Of a stretch of 64,000 bases of DNA, positions 54,430 to 63,887 are shown one piece after another. The stretch's first letter is position 1. Every line of letters begins with the position of its first letter. Below the pieces are notes generated by a model, which was not told where the DNA came from, ran no database searches, and saw nothing but the letters and a program-made list of their open reading frames with translations. The DNA comes from Mucilaginibacter xinganensis. Lineage in GTDB: Bacteria > Bacteroidota > Bacteroidia > Sphingobacteriales > Sphingobacteriaceae. The stretch spans positions 33,029 through 97,028 of the forward strand of contig JAMFSA010000179.1 in assembly GCA_026225055.1 (NCBI GenBank), given 5' to 3'. The translations under genes and the position numbers were made by a program.

Positions 54430-55085
54430 ATTTATGATTTAAAAGAAAATAAACCGTAATGAATATTAATTAGCAGATGTATATTCAAAATTATTAGGTG
54501 CGGAATACAAAACTTGTTGTTTAGGGTGTAATTGGAGTTTCATATTAGAATATGGAACTTGTTGGTTGGAAGGAGGATTTTTTTAACACCGGGGTTTGCA
54601 AAAAGTGGAGGAAGACGCAAAAATAAAAATTGCCTTTAAGTACTTTATTAAAGGGGATTAATTGATAGTTCCGAGGAGCCGGAGAGAGATTCAGGTCGAA
54701 CTCTTGACAACCTTTTTAATTTTTTTAAATAAGCTTTAAACTATCTCATAGTAAGTTTTTTATATTGTAAGAGATGTTTTTTGCTAACAAAAATTTAGAT
54801 TGATTATTCGCTGTTTAATGCTTTAACTGCATAAAAAAGGAAGGGATCTTAATCAACAATCTCTTAAAGCGGGTTGCCGGGAATCCTGTCAAACCCTATA
54901 TGTTGTTCAATGTCTGCTTATTAGTGAGTTTACGGTCTATGGATTTAATGCTTAATACCACGGTAATAGATATAGGTTGCCGGCAACTCTGTTAATGCTG
55001 ATGAACCATACAGTACAGTACGCTTAATAAAACCCTTATTTATAATTTGCCGCTCAATTAGTAAACCAAATTATTGCTATACATA
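54430..55085. other. Long AT-rich gap without a gene
   Basis: No reading frame with family character is seen. A GGTTGCCGGGAATCCT stretch near 54872 and a similar GGTTGCCGGCAACTC near 54975 are short internal repeats. The rightmost part carries the rhamnosidase leader with a CATACAGTACAGTA box (55008-55020). Confidence 0.5.
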
Positions 55086-57800
55086 ATGAGAAAAATTCTT
55101 TCCGCAATTTTCGCCATTTGCATAAGTGGCGTCTGTTCAGCACAATTAAAAGTTGAGCACCTGTTTACCGAAAATTTAGTAAACCCTATTTCCATCGATG
55201 CGGTGTCGCCGCGTTTTAGCTGGCAGCTAACAGAGGATAACAAGCAAAATGTAATGCAAACCGCTTATGAAATAAAGGTAAGCACAGGAACGCCCTTCAG
55301 CAAAAGCAAAAAAGAAGTATGGGATAGCGGCAAGCTTTCTTCAGATCAATCGCAATATGTAGCCTATGCGGGCGCCCCCCTGGCATCGGGCGAGCGTTAC
55401 TACTGGCAGGTAAAAGTTTGGGACAACTATGGTAAATCATCACCATGGAGCGATGCCGCCTGGTGGCAAATGGGCCTGTTAGGTGTTGCAGACTGGAGTG
55501 CCCAATGGATAACCACTGGCTTTACCGATAACTCGGCTTTACAGCCAAGCCCGCTTTTTCGTAAAACTTTCAGCATAAATAAAAAAGTACGTTACGCGGT
55601 AGCTTATATAACCGCGCATGGCTTATACGAAGCCAGCATAAACGGGCAACGTGTTGGCGATGCCTATTTAACCCCCGGCTGGACAAGCTACAACAAACGC
55701 CTGCAATACCAGGCTTATGATGTTACCGCTTTATTAAAAAATGGGGGCAATGCTGTTGGTGCTGTATTAGGCAGCGGATGGTATCGCGGCCACGTAGGTT
55801 ATGACCCCACACCAAACATGTACGGCAAGGATATTGCTTTATTGCTGCAATTGCAGATAACTTATGATGATGGTTCGGTTGAAAAAATAGTATCTGATGA
55901 TAGCTGGAAATCGGCAACCGCATCTATCCGTACCTCCGAAATTTATTACGGCGAAACCATTGATGCCCGCAAAGAGCAGCCGGGATGGTCTACAGCAAAT
56001 TTTGATGATAAAAACTGGTCGGGCGTAACCGTGCAAAGCTTCCCGAAGGATATATTGGTGGCTACCTACAACGAGTCGGTTAAAAAACACGAGGTATTTA
56101 AACCGGTAAAAATATTTAAAACGCCAACAGGCGCGCAGATTATTGATTTTGGTCAGAATTTGGTTGGCTGGGTAAAATTTAAAGTGCGCGGCAAAGCGGG
56201 TGATACAGTAAAATTATTGCATGCTGAAGTAATGGATAAAGCAGGCGAGTTTTATATCGACAATTTACGTTCGGCCAAGTCGGAAGACATGTATGTTTTG
56301 AATGGTAGCGGCGAAGAAACATTTGAACCGCACTTTACGTGGCAGGGTTTCAGGTTTGTTAAGGTTGTGGGTTATCCCGGTGAGCTAAAACCGGAAGATT
56401 TTGAAGCCGTAGCCTTATACTCAAATATGCGCCCTGCAGGTACGTTTACCTGCTCAAACCCTATGCTGAACCAATTGCAACACAACATACAATGGGGCCA
56501 AAAGGGTAACTTTTTAGATGTACCAACAGATTGCCCGCAACGCGATGAGCGTTTAGGATGGACAGGCGATGCACAGGTTTTCTCTCGTACTGCATCTTTC
56601 AACATGAACGTGCATAACTTCTTTACCAAATGGTTAAAGGATGTTGCTGCCGATCAATACAAAAGCGGAGCTATTCCTCACGTAATACCTGATGTGGTTA
56701 AAAGGGCAGGATCGGAGCCAGGTGGCAGCACCGGATGGTCCGATGTTTCAACCATTGTGCCATGGAATATGTATTTGGCCTATGGCGATAAGCAGATCCT
56801 CGAAAATCAATACAGCAGCATGAAAGCCTGGGTTGAATATATGCACCGGGAAAGCAAAAGCGACTTGTGGAACACAGGCTCCCACTTTGGCGACTGGTTG
56901 TTTTACAGTGTGAATGATGATAACGATGGCAGCTCGGCAATAACCAGCAAATACCTCATAGCGCAATGTTTTTATGCCTACTCTACCCAGTTATTAATTA
57001 ACGCCGCGCAGGTATTGGGCAAAAAAGAAGATGTTGATTTTTATACAAACCTGCTTTCAAAAGTTAAGACCGCTTATATAAACGAATACGTTACCCCAAA
57101 TGGATTAATTTCATCGGATACACAAACCGCTTATGTGCTTGCCCTTCAATTTGATATGCTGCCCGAAAATTTGCGCCAACAGGCGGCTGATCGCTTAGCG
57201 CTGAATGTAACCCGTTATGGCAACCACTTAACTACCGGCTTTTTGGGTACACCTTACCTGTGCCATGTACTAAGCAGTTATGGTCACGCGGATGTTGCGT
57301 TTAAATTGTTGTTGCAGGATACTTACCCATCATGGCTTTACCCGGTTAAAATGGGCGCTACCACAGTTTGGGAAAGATGGGACGGCATAAGGCCAGATGG
57401 TACATTCGAAACACCAACAATGAACTCATTTAACCACTATTCATACGGTGCGATCGGCGATTGGATGTACCGCGTAGTAACGGGTATCGACACAAAAGCC
57501 GAAGGCCCGGGCTACAAAGAGATCACCATAAAACCAACAATAGGCGGTAATCTGCAATACGCTTCGGCAGATTATGAGACCGGTTACGGAAAGATCAGCT
57601 CGCACTGGGCGCTTGCCAACGGTAGCTTAACGCTGGATGTAGCCATACCTGCCAACACAACCGCTACTATTTATGTGCCGGTTAAGGATGGTGGTGCAGT
57701 TAGTCAAAATACAAAACCGATAAGCGGCAGTGTTGCTAAAGGTTATATGGCGGTTAACGTGGGTTCGGGTAATTATCACTTTAATAGTACAGGGTTTTAA
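55086..57800 (+). CDS. Alpha-L-rhamnosidase, GH78
   Basis: This 904-residue secreted enzyme (signal peptide 1-20, VCSA-Q) cuts alpha-L-rhamnose from plant glycans. It has the family's beta-sandwich N-terminal domains (SPRFSWQL opening, GLYEASINGQRVGDAYLTPG) and an (alpha/alpha)6 barrel with the catalytic CPQRDERLGWTGD segment. The C-terminal sandwich domain closes it. The ATG at 55086 is preferred to 55074 because the signal peptide begins there. It is the first gene of the rhamnose locus. Confidence 0.95.
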   Translation: MRKILSAIFAICISGVCSAQLKVEHLFTENLVNPISIDAVSPRFSWQLTEDNKQNVMQTAYEIKVSTGTPFSKSKKEVWDSGKLSSDQSQYVAYAGAPLASGERYYWQVKVWDNYGKSSPWSDAAWWQMGLLGVADWSAQWITTGFTDNSALQPSPLFRKTFSINKKVRYAVAYITAHGLYEASINGQRVGDAYLTPGWTSYNKRLQYQAYDVTALLKNGGNAVGAVLGSGWYRGHVGYDPTPNMYGKDIALLLQLQITYDDGSVEKIVSDDSWKSATASIRTSEIYYGETIDARKEQPGWSTANFDDKNWSGVTVQSFPKDILVATYNESVKKHEVFKPVKIFKTPTGAQIIDFGQNLVGWVKFKVRGKAGDTVKLLHAEVMDKAGEFYIDNLRSAKSEDMYVLNGSGEETFEPHFTWQGFRFVKVVGYPGELKPEDFEAVALYSNMRPAGTFTCSNPMLNQLQHNIQWGQKGNFLDVPTDCPQRDERLGWTGDAQVFSRTASFNMNVHNFFTKWLKDVAADQYKSGAIPHVIPDVVKRAGSEPGGSTGWSDVSTIVPWNMYLAYGDKQILENQYSSMKAWVEYMHRESKSDLWNTGSHFGDWLFYSVNDDNDGSSAITSKYLIAQCFYAYSTQLLINAAQVLGKKEDVDFYTNLLSKVKTAYINEYVTPNGLISSDTQTAYVLALQFDMLPENLRQQAADRLALNVTRYGNHLTTGFLGTPYLCHVLSSYGHADVAFKLLLQDTYPSWLYPVKMGATTVWERWDGIRPDGTFETPTMNSFNHYSYGAIGDWMYRVVTGIDTKAEGPGYKEITIKPTIGGNLQYASADYETGYGKISSHWALANGSLTLDVAIPANTTATIYVPVKDGGAVSQNTKPISGSVAKGYMAVNVGSGNYHFNSTGF

Positions 57801-57828
57801 TAATAATCTTAGGGTTAATAGTAATAAA

Positions 57829-60800
57829 ATGGCTGCATCACTAAAAAAAAGCGTTTGTTTATTTCTTGGGCTGATAGCCGGATTGTATAGCTATGGGCAA
57901 AGCCCTATTAGCACCATAAAGGCGGGCTTTTTAAGTCCGCCTGCCTATGTGCGCCCCGGCGTATATTGGTATTTTATGGATGGCAATATGAACAAAGCAT
58001 CCATCACGCACGACCTGGAATCAATGAAAGAAGCCGGCATAGGCAACGTGATATTTTTAGAAGTGAATGTTGGCGTACCCGTTGGCCCGGTTGATTTTTT
58101 AAGCGAACAATGGCAGGATCTATTTAAACATGCCGTACGCGAGAGCGAGCGTCTGGGTATCACCATTACTTTAGGCATTGGCCCGGGGTGGACAGGTAGC
58201 GGAGGCCCCTGGGTGCCACCAGGCCAATCGATGCAGGACCTGATGTCGAGCAGCGTAAAAATAGCAGGGGGGCAGAGCATTAATATCAAACTGCCATTGC
58301 CTCCGCCAAACCCGCCGTTCTTCGGCGAGGGCGCTTTTACTCCCGAGCTAAAAAAACAATGGGAAGATTACTACAAAAACGTAGCTGTATTAGCCTATCC
58401 AACACCCGACAGTACCAGTAAAATTAAAGATATAGGCGAAAAAGCGCTTTACTATCGTGCGCCTTATTCATCAGCGGCGGGCGTAAAGCAATTCCTGCCA
58501 ACATCGGCAGCATATTCTTCATTGCCACAGGGACAGGCTATCAGCAAAGCTTCAGTGATCGACCTCACCAATAAAATGCAGCCTGATGGTACCCTTAAAT
58601 GGGATGCTCCTAAAGGTAACTGGACAATTATGCGTTTTGTAAGCCGCAATAACGGCGCTGTAACCCGCCCGGCACCCATAACCGGCTTAGGCTTTGAGTG
58701 CGATAAGTTTGATACCGTTGCGCTAAATGCGCATCTGGCTAATTATGTAGGCAAGCTCCTGAAAAAAATAGGCAAACCCGATGCTAAACTGTATGGTGGT
58801 TTAAAAAGGCTGCACATAGATAGCTGGGAAATGAGCTCCCAAAACTGGACGGGCAATTTTCGCGAAGAATTTATTAAAAGGCGTGGTTACGATCCGCTAC
58901 CATTTTACCCTGTTTATGCTGGCAATACAATCGGCAGTCCTGAAATAAGTGAACGCTTTTTATGGGATCTGCGCCAAACTGCAAATGAACTGGTATTGGA
59001 ATATCATGCGGGCCAGGTTAAAAAATATGCCCATAAAAACGGCTTGTCCTTATCCATTGAACCGTATGACATGAACCCAAGTGCCGACCTCGAACTTGGT
59101 TCGGTTGCTGATTTTGTGATGTGCGAGTTTTGGAGTAAAGGTTATGGCTTTAACTCAACCTTCAGTTGCATGGAAGCTACTTCTGTTGCACACGTTAACG
59201 GGCAGGCGGTTGTGCCTGCCGAATCATTCACCGCGCAAAATGATGAAAGCTGGAAACAATACCCCGGCTCCATGAAAAACCAGGGCGACTGGGCCTTTGC
59301 CACTGGCATCAACAGGTTTGTATACCACACTTTCCAAAACCAGTACCTGGCTGATACGCTGCGCCCCGGCATGACCATGGGCCCCTACGGCGTACATTGG
59401 GACAGGAACCAAACGTGGTGGCCACTTGTTGGCGGCTATCATCGCTATATCTCCAGATGCTCTTATGTATTACAACAAGGCAAACCAGTTGCCGATATCT
59501 TATACTTAACCCCTGAAGGTGCGCCGCATGTTTTCAGGCCGCCGTATTCAGCATTGATGGGTAACGATACCCTGCCCGATAGAAAGGGTTATAATTTTGA
59601 CGGCTGTGCCCCAACTCAATTAATGAAGGCCACCGTTAAAAATGGATTGATCGTATTCCCGGGCGGTGCAAGCTATCGTATTTTGGTGTTACCGGTAGTT
59701 AAAACTATGACCCCGGCATTATTAACAAAAATAACTGCATTGGTGCAGGCCGGCGCTACAATTGTTGGGCCGCCACCTGTAAAATCACCGGGCTTATCTG
59801 GCTATCCTGCGTGTGATGCGCAAATCCAAAAGATGGACATTGAACTGTGGGGCACAAATACTGATATGCCGCAGGAAACTGTAAGGCCTTTTGGCAAAGG
59901 CAGGGTAATATTTGGCGGTAAGTGGGATACTGATACAGATGATCTTTACCCTAAATATGAGCTCACTTCCCAACTGCTTAAATCAATGAACGTACCGCAG
60001 GATTTTGAGGTAAATAAGCCTATTCGCTATACCCACCGTACCTCGGCCGATTATGATATTTACTTTATTGCCAATACTACCGGCGAGGAGCAAAAAGCAA
60101 CAGCTACATTCCGCAGCACCAACGGTACTCCTGAATTATGGGATCCTATAACAGGCGAGACAAGAAAACTGCCGCAGTTTACTGTAAAAGGTTCGCAAAC
60201 AACTATACCGTTACAGTTTGTGGCTTATCAGAGCTATTTCATTGTATTCAATAAAAACAGTACGCTAAAATTGGTATCAACCCAGGCAAATTTCCCGAAG
60301 TTTAAAGAGTTAAATACCTTAAAGGGCCCATGGCAGGTAGCTTTCGACCCTAAATGGGGAGGACCTAAAAGCATAACTTTTGATAAACTGACCGACTGGT
60401 CGCAGAATAGCAATGATGGCATTAAATATTACTCGGGCTTTGCCACTTATACTAAAGATTTTGATGCACGGGCTAATATCAGCAAAACAAAAGGCCATAT
60501 TTATATAAATTTTGGCGATATAAAAGACCTGGCTAAAGTTAAGCTGAATGGCAAAGATTTGGGTATTATCTGGACCGCGCCTTACCGGGTTGATGTAAGC
60601 CATGCATTACAGCCGGGGCAAAACCATTTGGAAGTGCAGGTAGTAAACCGCTGGGTAAACAGGCTCATTGGCGATCAGAAACTGCCTGATGACGGTATTA
60701 AAGATGGCAAATGGCCCGATTGGCTATTAAAAGGCCATCCACGCCCGTCAACAAGATATACTTTTACTACTTATAATCCTTACAAACCAAATTCGCCGCT

Positions 60801-60852
60801 GTTTGCATCAGGTCTGATTGGCCCGGTTACTATTCAACAGGCAACAAACTAA
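57829..60852 (+). CDS. GH106-family alpha-L-rhamnosidase
   Basis: This 1007-residue protein has a signal peptide (1-22, YSYG-Q) and the GH106 opening block RPGVYWYFMDGNMNKASI, then GITITLGIGPGWTGSGGPWV. It begins 28 bp after the GH78 gene. Such enzymes remove rhamnose from rhamnogalacturonan and similar chains. The start at 57829 is chosen over an in-frame start that overlaps the GH78 gene. Confidence 0.92.
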   Translation: MAASLKKSVCLFLGLIAGLYSYGQSPISTIKAGFLSPPAYVRPGVYWYFMDGNMNKASITHDLESMKEAGIGNVIFLEVNVGVPVGPVDFLSEQWQDLFKHAVRESERLGITITLGIGPGWTGSGGPWVPPGQSMQDLMSSSVKIAGGQSINIKLPLPPPNPPFFGEGAFTPELKKQWEDYYKNVAVLAYPTPDSTSKIKDIGEKALYYRAPYSSAAGVKQFLPTSAAYSSLPQGQAISKASVIDLTNKMQPDGTLKWDAPKGNWTIMRFVSRNNGAVTRPAPITGLGFECDKFDTVALNAHLANYVGKLLKKIGKPDAKLYGGLKRLHIDSWEMSSQNWTGNFREEFIKRRGYDPLPFYPVYAGNTIGSPEISERFLWDLRQTANELVLEYHAGQVKKYAHKNGLSLSIEPYDMNPSADLELGSVADFVMCEFWSKGYGFNSTFSCMEATSVAHVNGQAVVPAESFTAQNDESWKQYPGSMKNQGDWAFATGINRFVYHTFQNQYLADTLRPGMTMGPYGVHWDRNQTWWPLVGGYHRYISRCSYVLQQGKPVADILYLTPEGAPHVFRPPYSALMGNDTLPDRKGYNFDGCAPTQLMKATVKNGLIVFPGGASYRILVLPVVKTMTPALLTKITALVQAGATIVGPPPVKSPGLSGYPACDAQIQKMDIELWGTNTDMPQETVRPFGKGRVIFGGKWDTDTDDLYPKYELTSQLLKSMNVPQDFEVNKPIRYTHRTSADYDIYFIANTTGEEQKATATFRSTNGTPELWDPITGETRKLPQFTVKGSQTTIPLQFVAYQSYFIVFNKNSTLKLVSTQANFPKFKELNTLKGPWQVAFDPKWGGPKSITFDKLTDWSQNSNDGIKYYSGFATYTKDFDARANISKTKGHIYINFGDIKDLAKVKLNGKDLGIIWTAPYRVDVSHALQPGQNHLEVQVVNRWVNRLIGDQKLPDDGIKDGKWPDWLLKGHPRPSTRYTFTTYNPYKPNSPLFASGLIGPVTIQQATN

Positions 60853-60867
60853 AATTAAAAATACGAT

Positions 60868-62313
60868 ATGGCATCGGCACAGATAAAAAAACCGGCAGCA
60901 AAGATTGGGCTTTTTGGTATTGGGCTGCAAACCTACTGGGAGCAGTTTGAAGGATTGGAACAACGCCTGATTGGTTACCTCGGCACCGTTCACCAGCGAT
61001 TAAGCGGCTATGGTGCCGAAATAATTAACGAGGGTTTGGTTGATACGCCCGAAAAAGCATTTGAAGCAGGTACTGCTTTCCGCCAGGCAGATGTTGACCT
61101 GATATTTTTATACGTTACTACTTACGCGCTATCCTCGACAGTTTTGCCGGTAGTACGCAAAGCTAAAGTGCCGGTTATTGTGCTAAATCTATCGCCGGAA
61201 GCGGCTATAGATTATGAGTCGTTCAATAAAATGGAAGACCGTACAGCCATGACCGGTGAGTGGCTGGCGTACTGTTCCGCCTGCCCGGTTCCTGAAATTG
61301 CCAGCGTATTTAAGCGTTCGGGAATCCCTTTTTTCCAGGTAACAGGTATGCTTAATAATGACCCTGTAGTTTGGCAGGAAATTGAAGAATGGATAGCTGC
61401 GACAAACGTAGCCCGGATAATGAGTGAAAACCGTTTGGGCTTAATGGGTAATTATTATGGCGGTATGCTCGATATTTATGCTAACCTCACTCTGCATTGC
61501 GCGGTATTGGGCGGCCATATGGAAATCATTGAGGTTGATGAATTATCCGGCACCCGTAATGATGTTTCAGCTGTAGAAATCGACAAAAAGATAACTGAGT
61601 TCCACAATGCCTTTGATATACAACAGGATTGTTCTGCCGAAGAAATAAAACGTGCGGCAGTAACTGCTGTGGCTTTGGATAAAGTAGTAGAAAAATATAA
61701 TTTGGGCTCTTTTGCCTACTACCATAAAGGCAGCGGAAATGCCGCGAATGCCGATACCATGAGCTCTATTATATTGGGCACTTCTTTACTCACTGCTAAC
61801 CATATACCTGTAGCCGGCGAATACGAAGTTAAAAATGTTCAGGCCATGAAAATCATGGATAGCTTTGGCGCAGGTGGTTCTTTTACTGAATATTACGCCA
61901 TGGATTTTAAGGATGATGTAGTTTTAATGGGCCATGATGGGCCTTGTCACCCTGCCATCGCCGAAGGCAAAATAAAAGTAAAACCCTTGAAAGTTTACCA
62001 CGGCAAGGTAGGCGCTGGCCTCTCAGTCGAAATGTCGGTCAAGCATGGTGATGTTACCCTTCTATCTCTTGTGGAAACCGCCGATGGCAAGCTCCTGTTC
62101 CTTATTGCAGAAGCAGCATCCGTTGCCGGCCCTATACTTGAAATAGGCAACACTAACAGCCGTTATAAATTCCCTATAGGTGCTAGAAAATTTGTTGAGG
62201 AGTGGAACGCTAATGGCCCTGCACACCATTGCGCGGTAGGTAAAGGGCACATTGCAGCAAAAATAATTAAGCTGGGCAAATTGCTGAATATACAAACCGT
62301 ACAAGTGTGTTAA
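60868..62313 (+). CDS. L-fucose/L-arabinose isomerase-family protein
   Basis: This 481-residue protein resembles the L-fucose/L-arabinose isomerase fold (GLMGNYYGGMLDIYANLT, SFGAGGSFTEYYAMD and GHDGPCHPAIAEG segments). It begins 15 bp after the GH106 gene and has no signal peptide, so it is cytoplasmic. By position it could isomerise L-rhamnose or another deoxy-sugar freed by the two rhamnosidases; a canonical RhaA or RhaI is not seen in the window. Substrate is not readable from the sequence. Confidence 0.8.
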   Translation: MASAQIKKPAAKIGLFGIGLQTYWEQFEGLEQRLIGYLGTVHQRLSGYGAEIINEGLVDTPEKAFEAGTAFRQADVDLIFLYVTTYALSSTVLPVVRKAKVPVIVLNLSPEAAIDYESFNKMEDRTAMTGEWLAYCSACPVPEIASVFKRSGIPFFQVTGMLNNDPVVWQEIEEWIAATNVARIMSENRLGLMGNYYGGMLDIYANLTLHCAVLGGHMEIIEVDELSGTRNDVSAVEIDKKITEFHNAFDIQQDCSAEEIKRAAVTAVALDKVVEKYNLGSFAYYHKGSGNAANADTMSSIILGTSLLTANHIPVAGEYEVKNVQAMKIMDSFGAGGSFTEYYAMDFKDDVVLMGHDGPCHPAIAEGKIKVKPLKVYHGKVGAGLSVEMSVKHGDVTLLSLVETADGKLLFLIAEAASVAGPILEIGNTNSRYKFPIGARKFVEEWNANGPAHHCAVGKGHIAAKIIKLGKLLNIQTVQVC

Positions 62314-62348
62314 ATGCCGTATAAATATTTTAAAAAAATACATTTATA

Positions 62349-62368
62349 GCATAACAGTGCATAACAGT
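62349..62368. promoter_or_regulatory. Tandem GCATAACAGT boxes before rhaT
   Basis: The decamer GCATAACAGT occurs twice in direct succession (62349-62358, 62359-62368), 57 bp before the rhaT start. A closely related pair precedes the aldolase gene. The 10-bp periodicity suits a regulator binding one face of the helix. Confidence 0.5.
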
Positions 62369-62424
62369 TATCAGCTACTTGTTAGTTAGCTTAGCAATGT
62401 TATTTACCAATTAACCTATTTTTC

Positions 62425-63507
62425 ATGCAAGCAATTTTTGGAGTTATTTTCCACTTTATCGGCGGTTTTGCGTCCGGTAGTTTTTACATCCCATATAAAA
62501 AAGTTAAGGGCTGGGCCTGGGAAAGTTTTTGGATAGTCGGCGGTATTTTTTCATGGTTAATTGTTCCGCCTTTGGCAGCCTGGTTAACTATCCCTGGTTT
62601 TACCGAGATCATTAAACAAACCAACGGGCATATCTTATTGCTTACCTATTTCTTCGGTGTTTTATGGGGCATTGGTGGTTTAACCTATGGGCTTGGCGTG
62701 CGGTATCTGGGTGTGGCCCTGGGCAGCTCTATTATACTTGGCTTATGCTCTGTTTTTGGCGCGTTGATCCCATCTGTCTACTATGATTTTTATCCCGAAG
62801 CCGGAAAAGATACTTTAACCATGTTAACACACAGCCATTGGGGGCAAATGGTGCTTTTAGGTATTTTAGTATGTGTAATAGGCATTATTATTTGCGGCAG
62901 GGCAGGGGTTATAAAGGAAAAAGAGCTAACAGCCAAGGGTAATGTTTCTTCAGGAAATGCGGAATATAAGTTTGGCTTAGGCATATTTGTCGCTATCGTG
63001 TCGGGTGTATTAAGCGCCTGTTTTGCCTTTGGCATTGATGCCGGTAAGGATATGGCCAATGAGGCTAATAACGTTTGGAAATCTCTCCATCCCGGCCAGG
63101 GCGAGTTCCTGTTTCAAAACAATGTAACGTATGTAGTTATCCTTTGGGGAGGGTTATCAACTAACTTTATATGGTGTATGTTTTTAAACGCCCGCAACAA
63201 AACCTTTGGCGATTATAGTAACAAAAAAACACCGCTGCTTAAAAATTATTTGTTTTCAGCATTAGCCGGTACAACCTGGTTTTTACAATTCTTTTTTTAT
63301 GGGATGGGCGAAAGTAAACTGGGTAACGGCGCCAGTTCATGGATCTTGCACATGGCGTTCATCATCATTATTGCCAACATTTGGGGGCTGGTTTTAAAAG
63401 AGTGGAAAGGCGTAAGCAAAAAGGCATTTGCTACGGTTATTGCAGGCATATTAACTATTATGCTTTCGGTGCTAATAGTAGCTTATGGTAATTCTCTGAA
63501 AGCATAA
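62425..63507 (+). CDS. rhaT: L-rhamnose/H+ symporter RhaT
   Basis: This 360-residue membrane protein of ten predicted helices imports L-rhamnose with a proton. HFIGGFASGSFYIPYKKVKG near the N-terminus and GLGVRYLGVALGSSIILGL are RhaT signatures, and length fits (344 in E. coli). It has its own promoter gap of 111 bp with the tandem boxes. Confidence 0.94.
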   Translation: MQAIFGVIFHFIGGFASGSFYIPYKKVKGWAWESFWIVGGIFSWLIVPPLAAWLTIPGFTEIIKQTNGHILLLTYFFGVLWGIGGLTYGLGVRYLGVALGSSIILGLCSVFGALIPSVYYDFYPEAGKDTLTMLTHSHWGQMVLLGILVCVIGIIICGRAGVIKEKELTAKGNVSSGNAEYKFGLGIFVAIVSGVLSACFAFGIDAGKDMANEANNVWKSLHPGQGEFLFQNNVTYVVILWGGLSTNFIWCMFLNARNKTFGDYSNKKTPLLKNYLFSALAGTTWFLQFFFYGMGESKLGNGASSWILHMAFIIIIANIWGLVLKEWKGVSKKAFATVIAGILTIMLSVLIVAYGNSLKA

Positions 63508-63645
63508 AACACTGAAGTGCTTAGTGTATTCAATAAGTTATTTATTGATGCGGATTACAGTAGGAAAATAATTTGTTAAATGTATGTTATTTTATAAATT
63601 ATATTGAATATTATAATTTATAAAATAATAACATAAAACACTGAA
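63503..63645. repeat. Direct repeat CATAAAACACTGAA and an AT hairpin after rhaT
   Basis: CATAAAACACTGAA occurs at 63503-63516 and again at 63632-63645. Between them TTATTTTATAAATTATA (63587-63603) pairs perfectly with 63612-63628. The first copy overlaps the rhaT stop. Roles could be transcription end or control of the next gene. Confidence 0.5.
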
Positions 63646-63700
63646 TATCAATTTTTTGTAAAGGTGCTAAATCGTGAGTGAACGCAAAATTATCATGCTG

Positions 63701-63720
63701 GCAATACAGTACATAACAGT
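63701..63720. promoter_or_regulatory. Tandem CATAACAGT-like boxes before the aldolase gene
   Basis: GCAATACAGT (63701-63710) followed by ACATAACAGT (63711-63720) closely matches the pair before rhaT, about 167 bp before the aldolase start. The rest of the 380-bp gap is AT-rich, with no gene. Confidence 0.45.
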
Positions 63721-63887
63721 TTAAAAATATTGGTTATATACTTTAGCGTTTTAATTAATAGCGTGTAATTAACCTGTATTTATTTTATAATTATTTATTC
63801 ATTTCAAAATGCATTGTTATACTAATAATATCAGCCTTAACTGTTTAAAAAAAGTATAAATCTTTTCACAATAAAAATTTCACAAAT

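Noticed and set aside
54674..54708. Stretch resembling the 3' part of a tRNA (GTTCGA-like T-loop on the minus strand)
   Set aside because: No matching acceptor, D or anticodon arm could be built.
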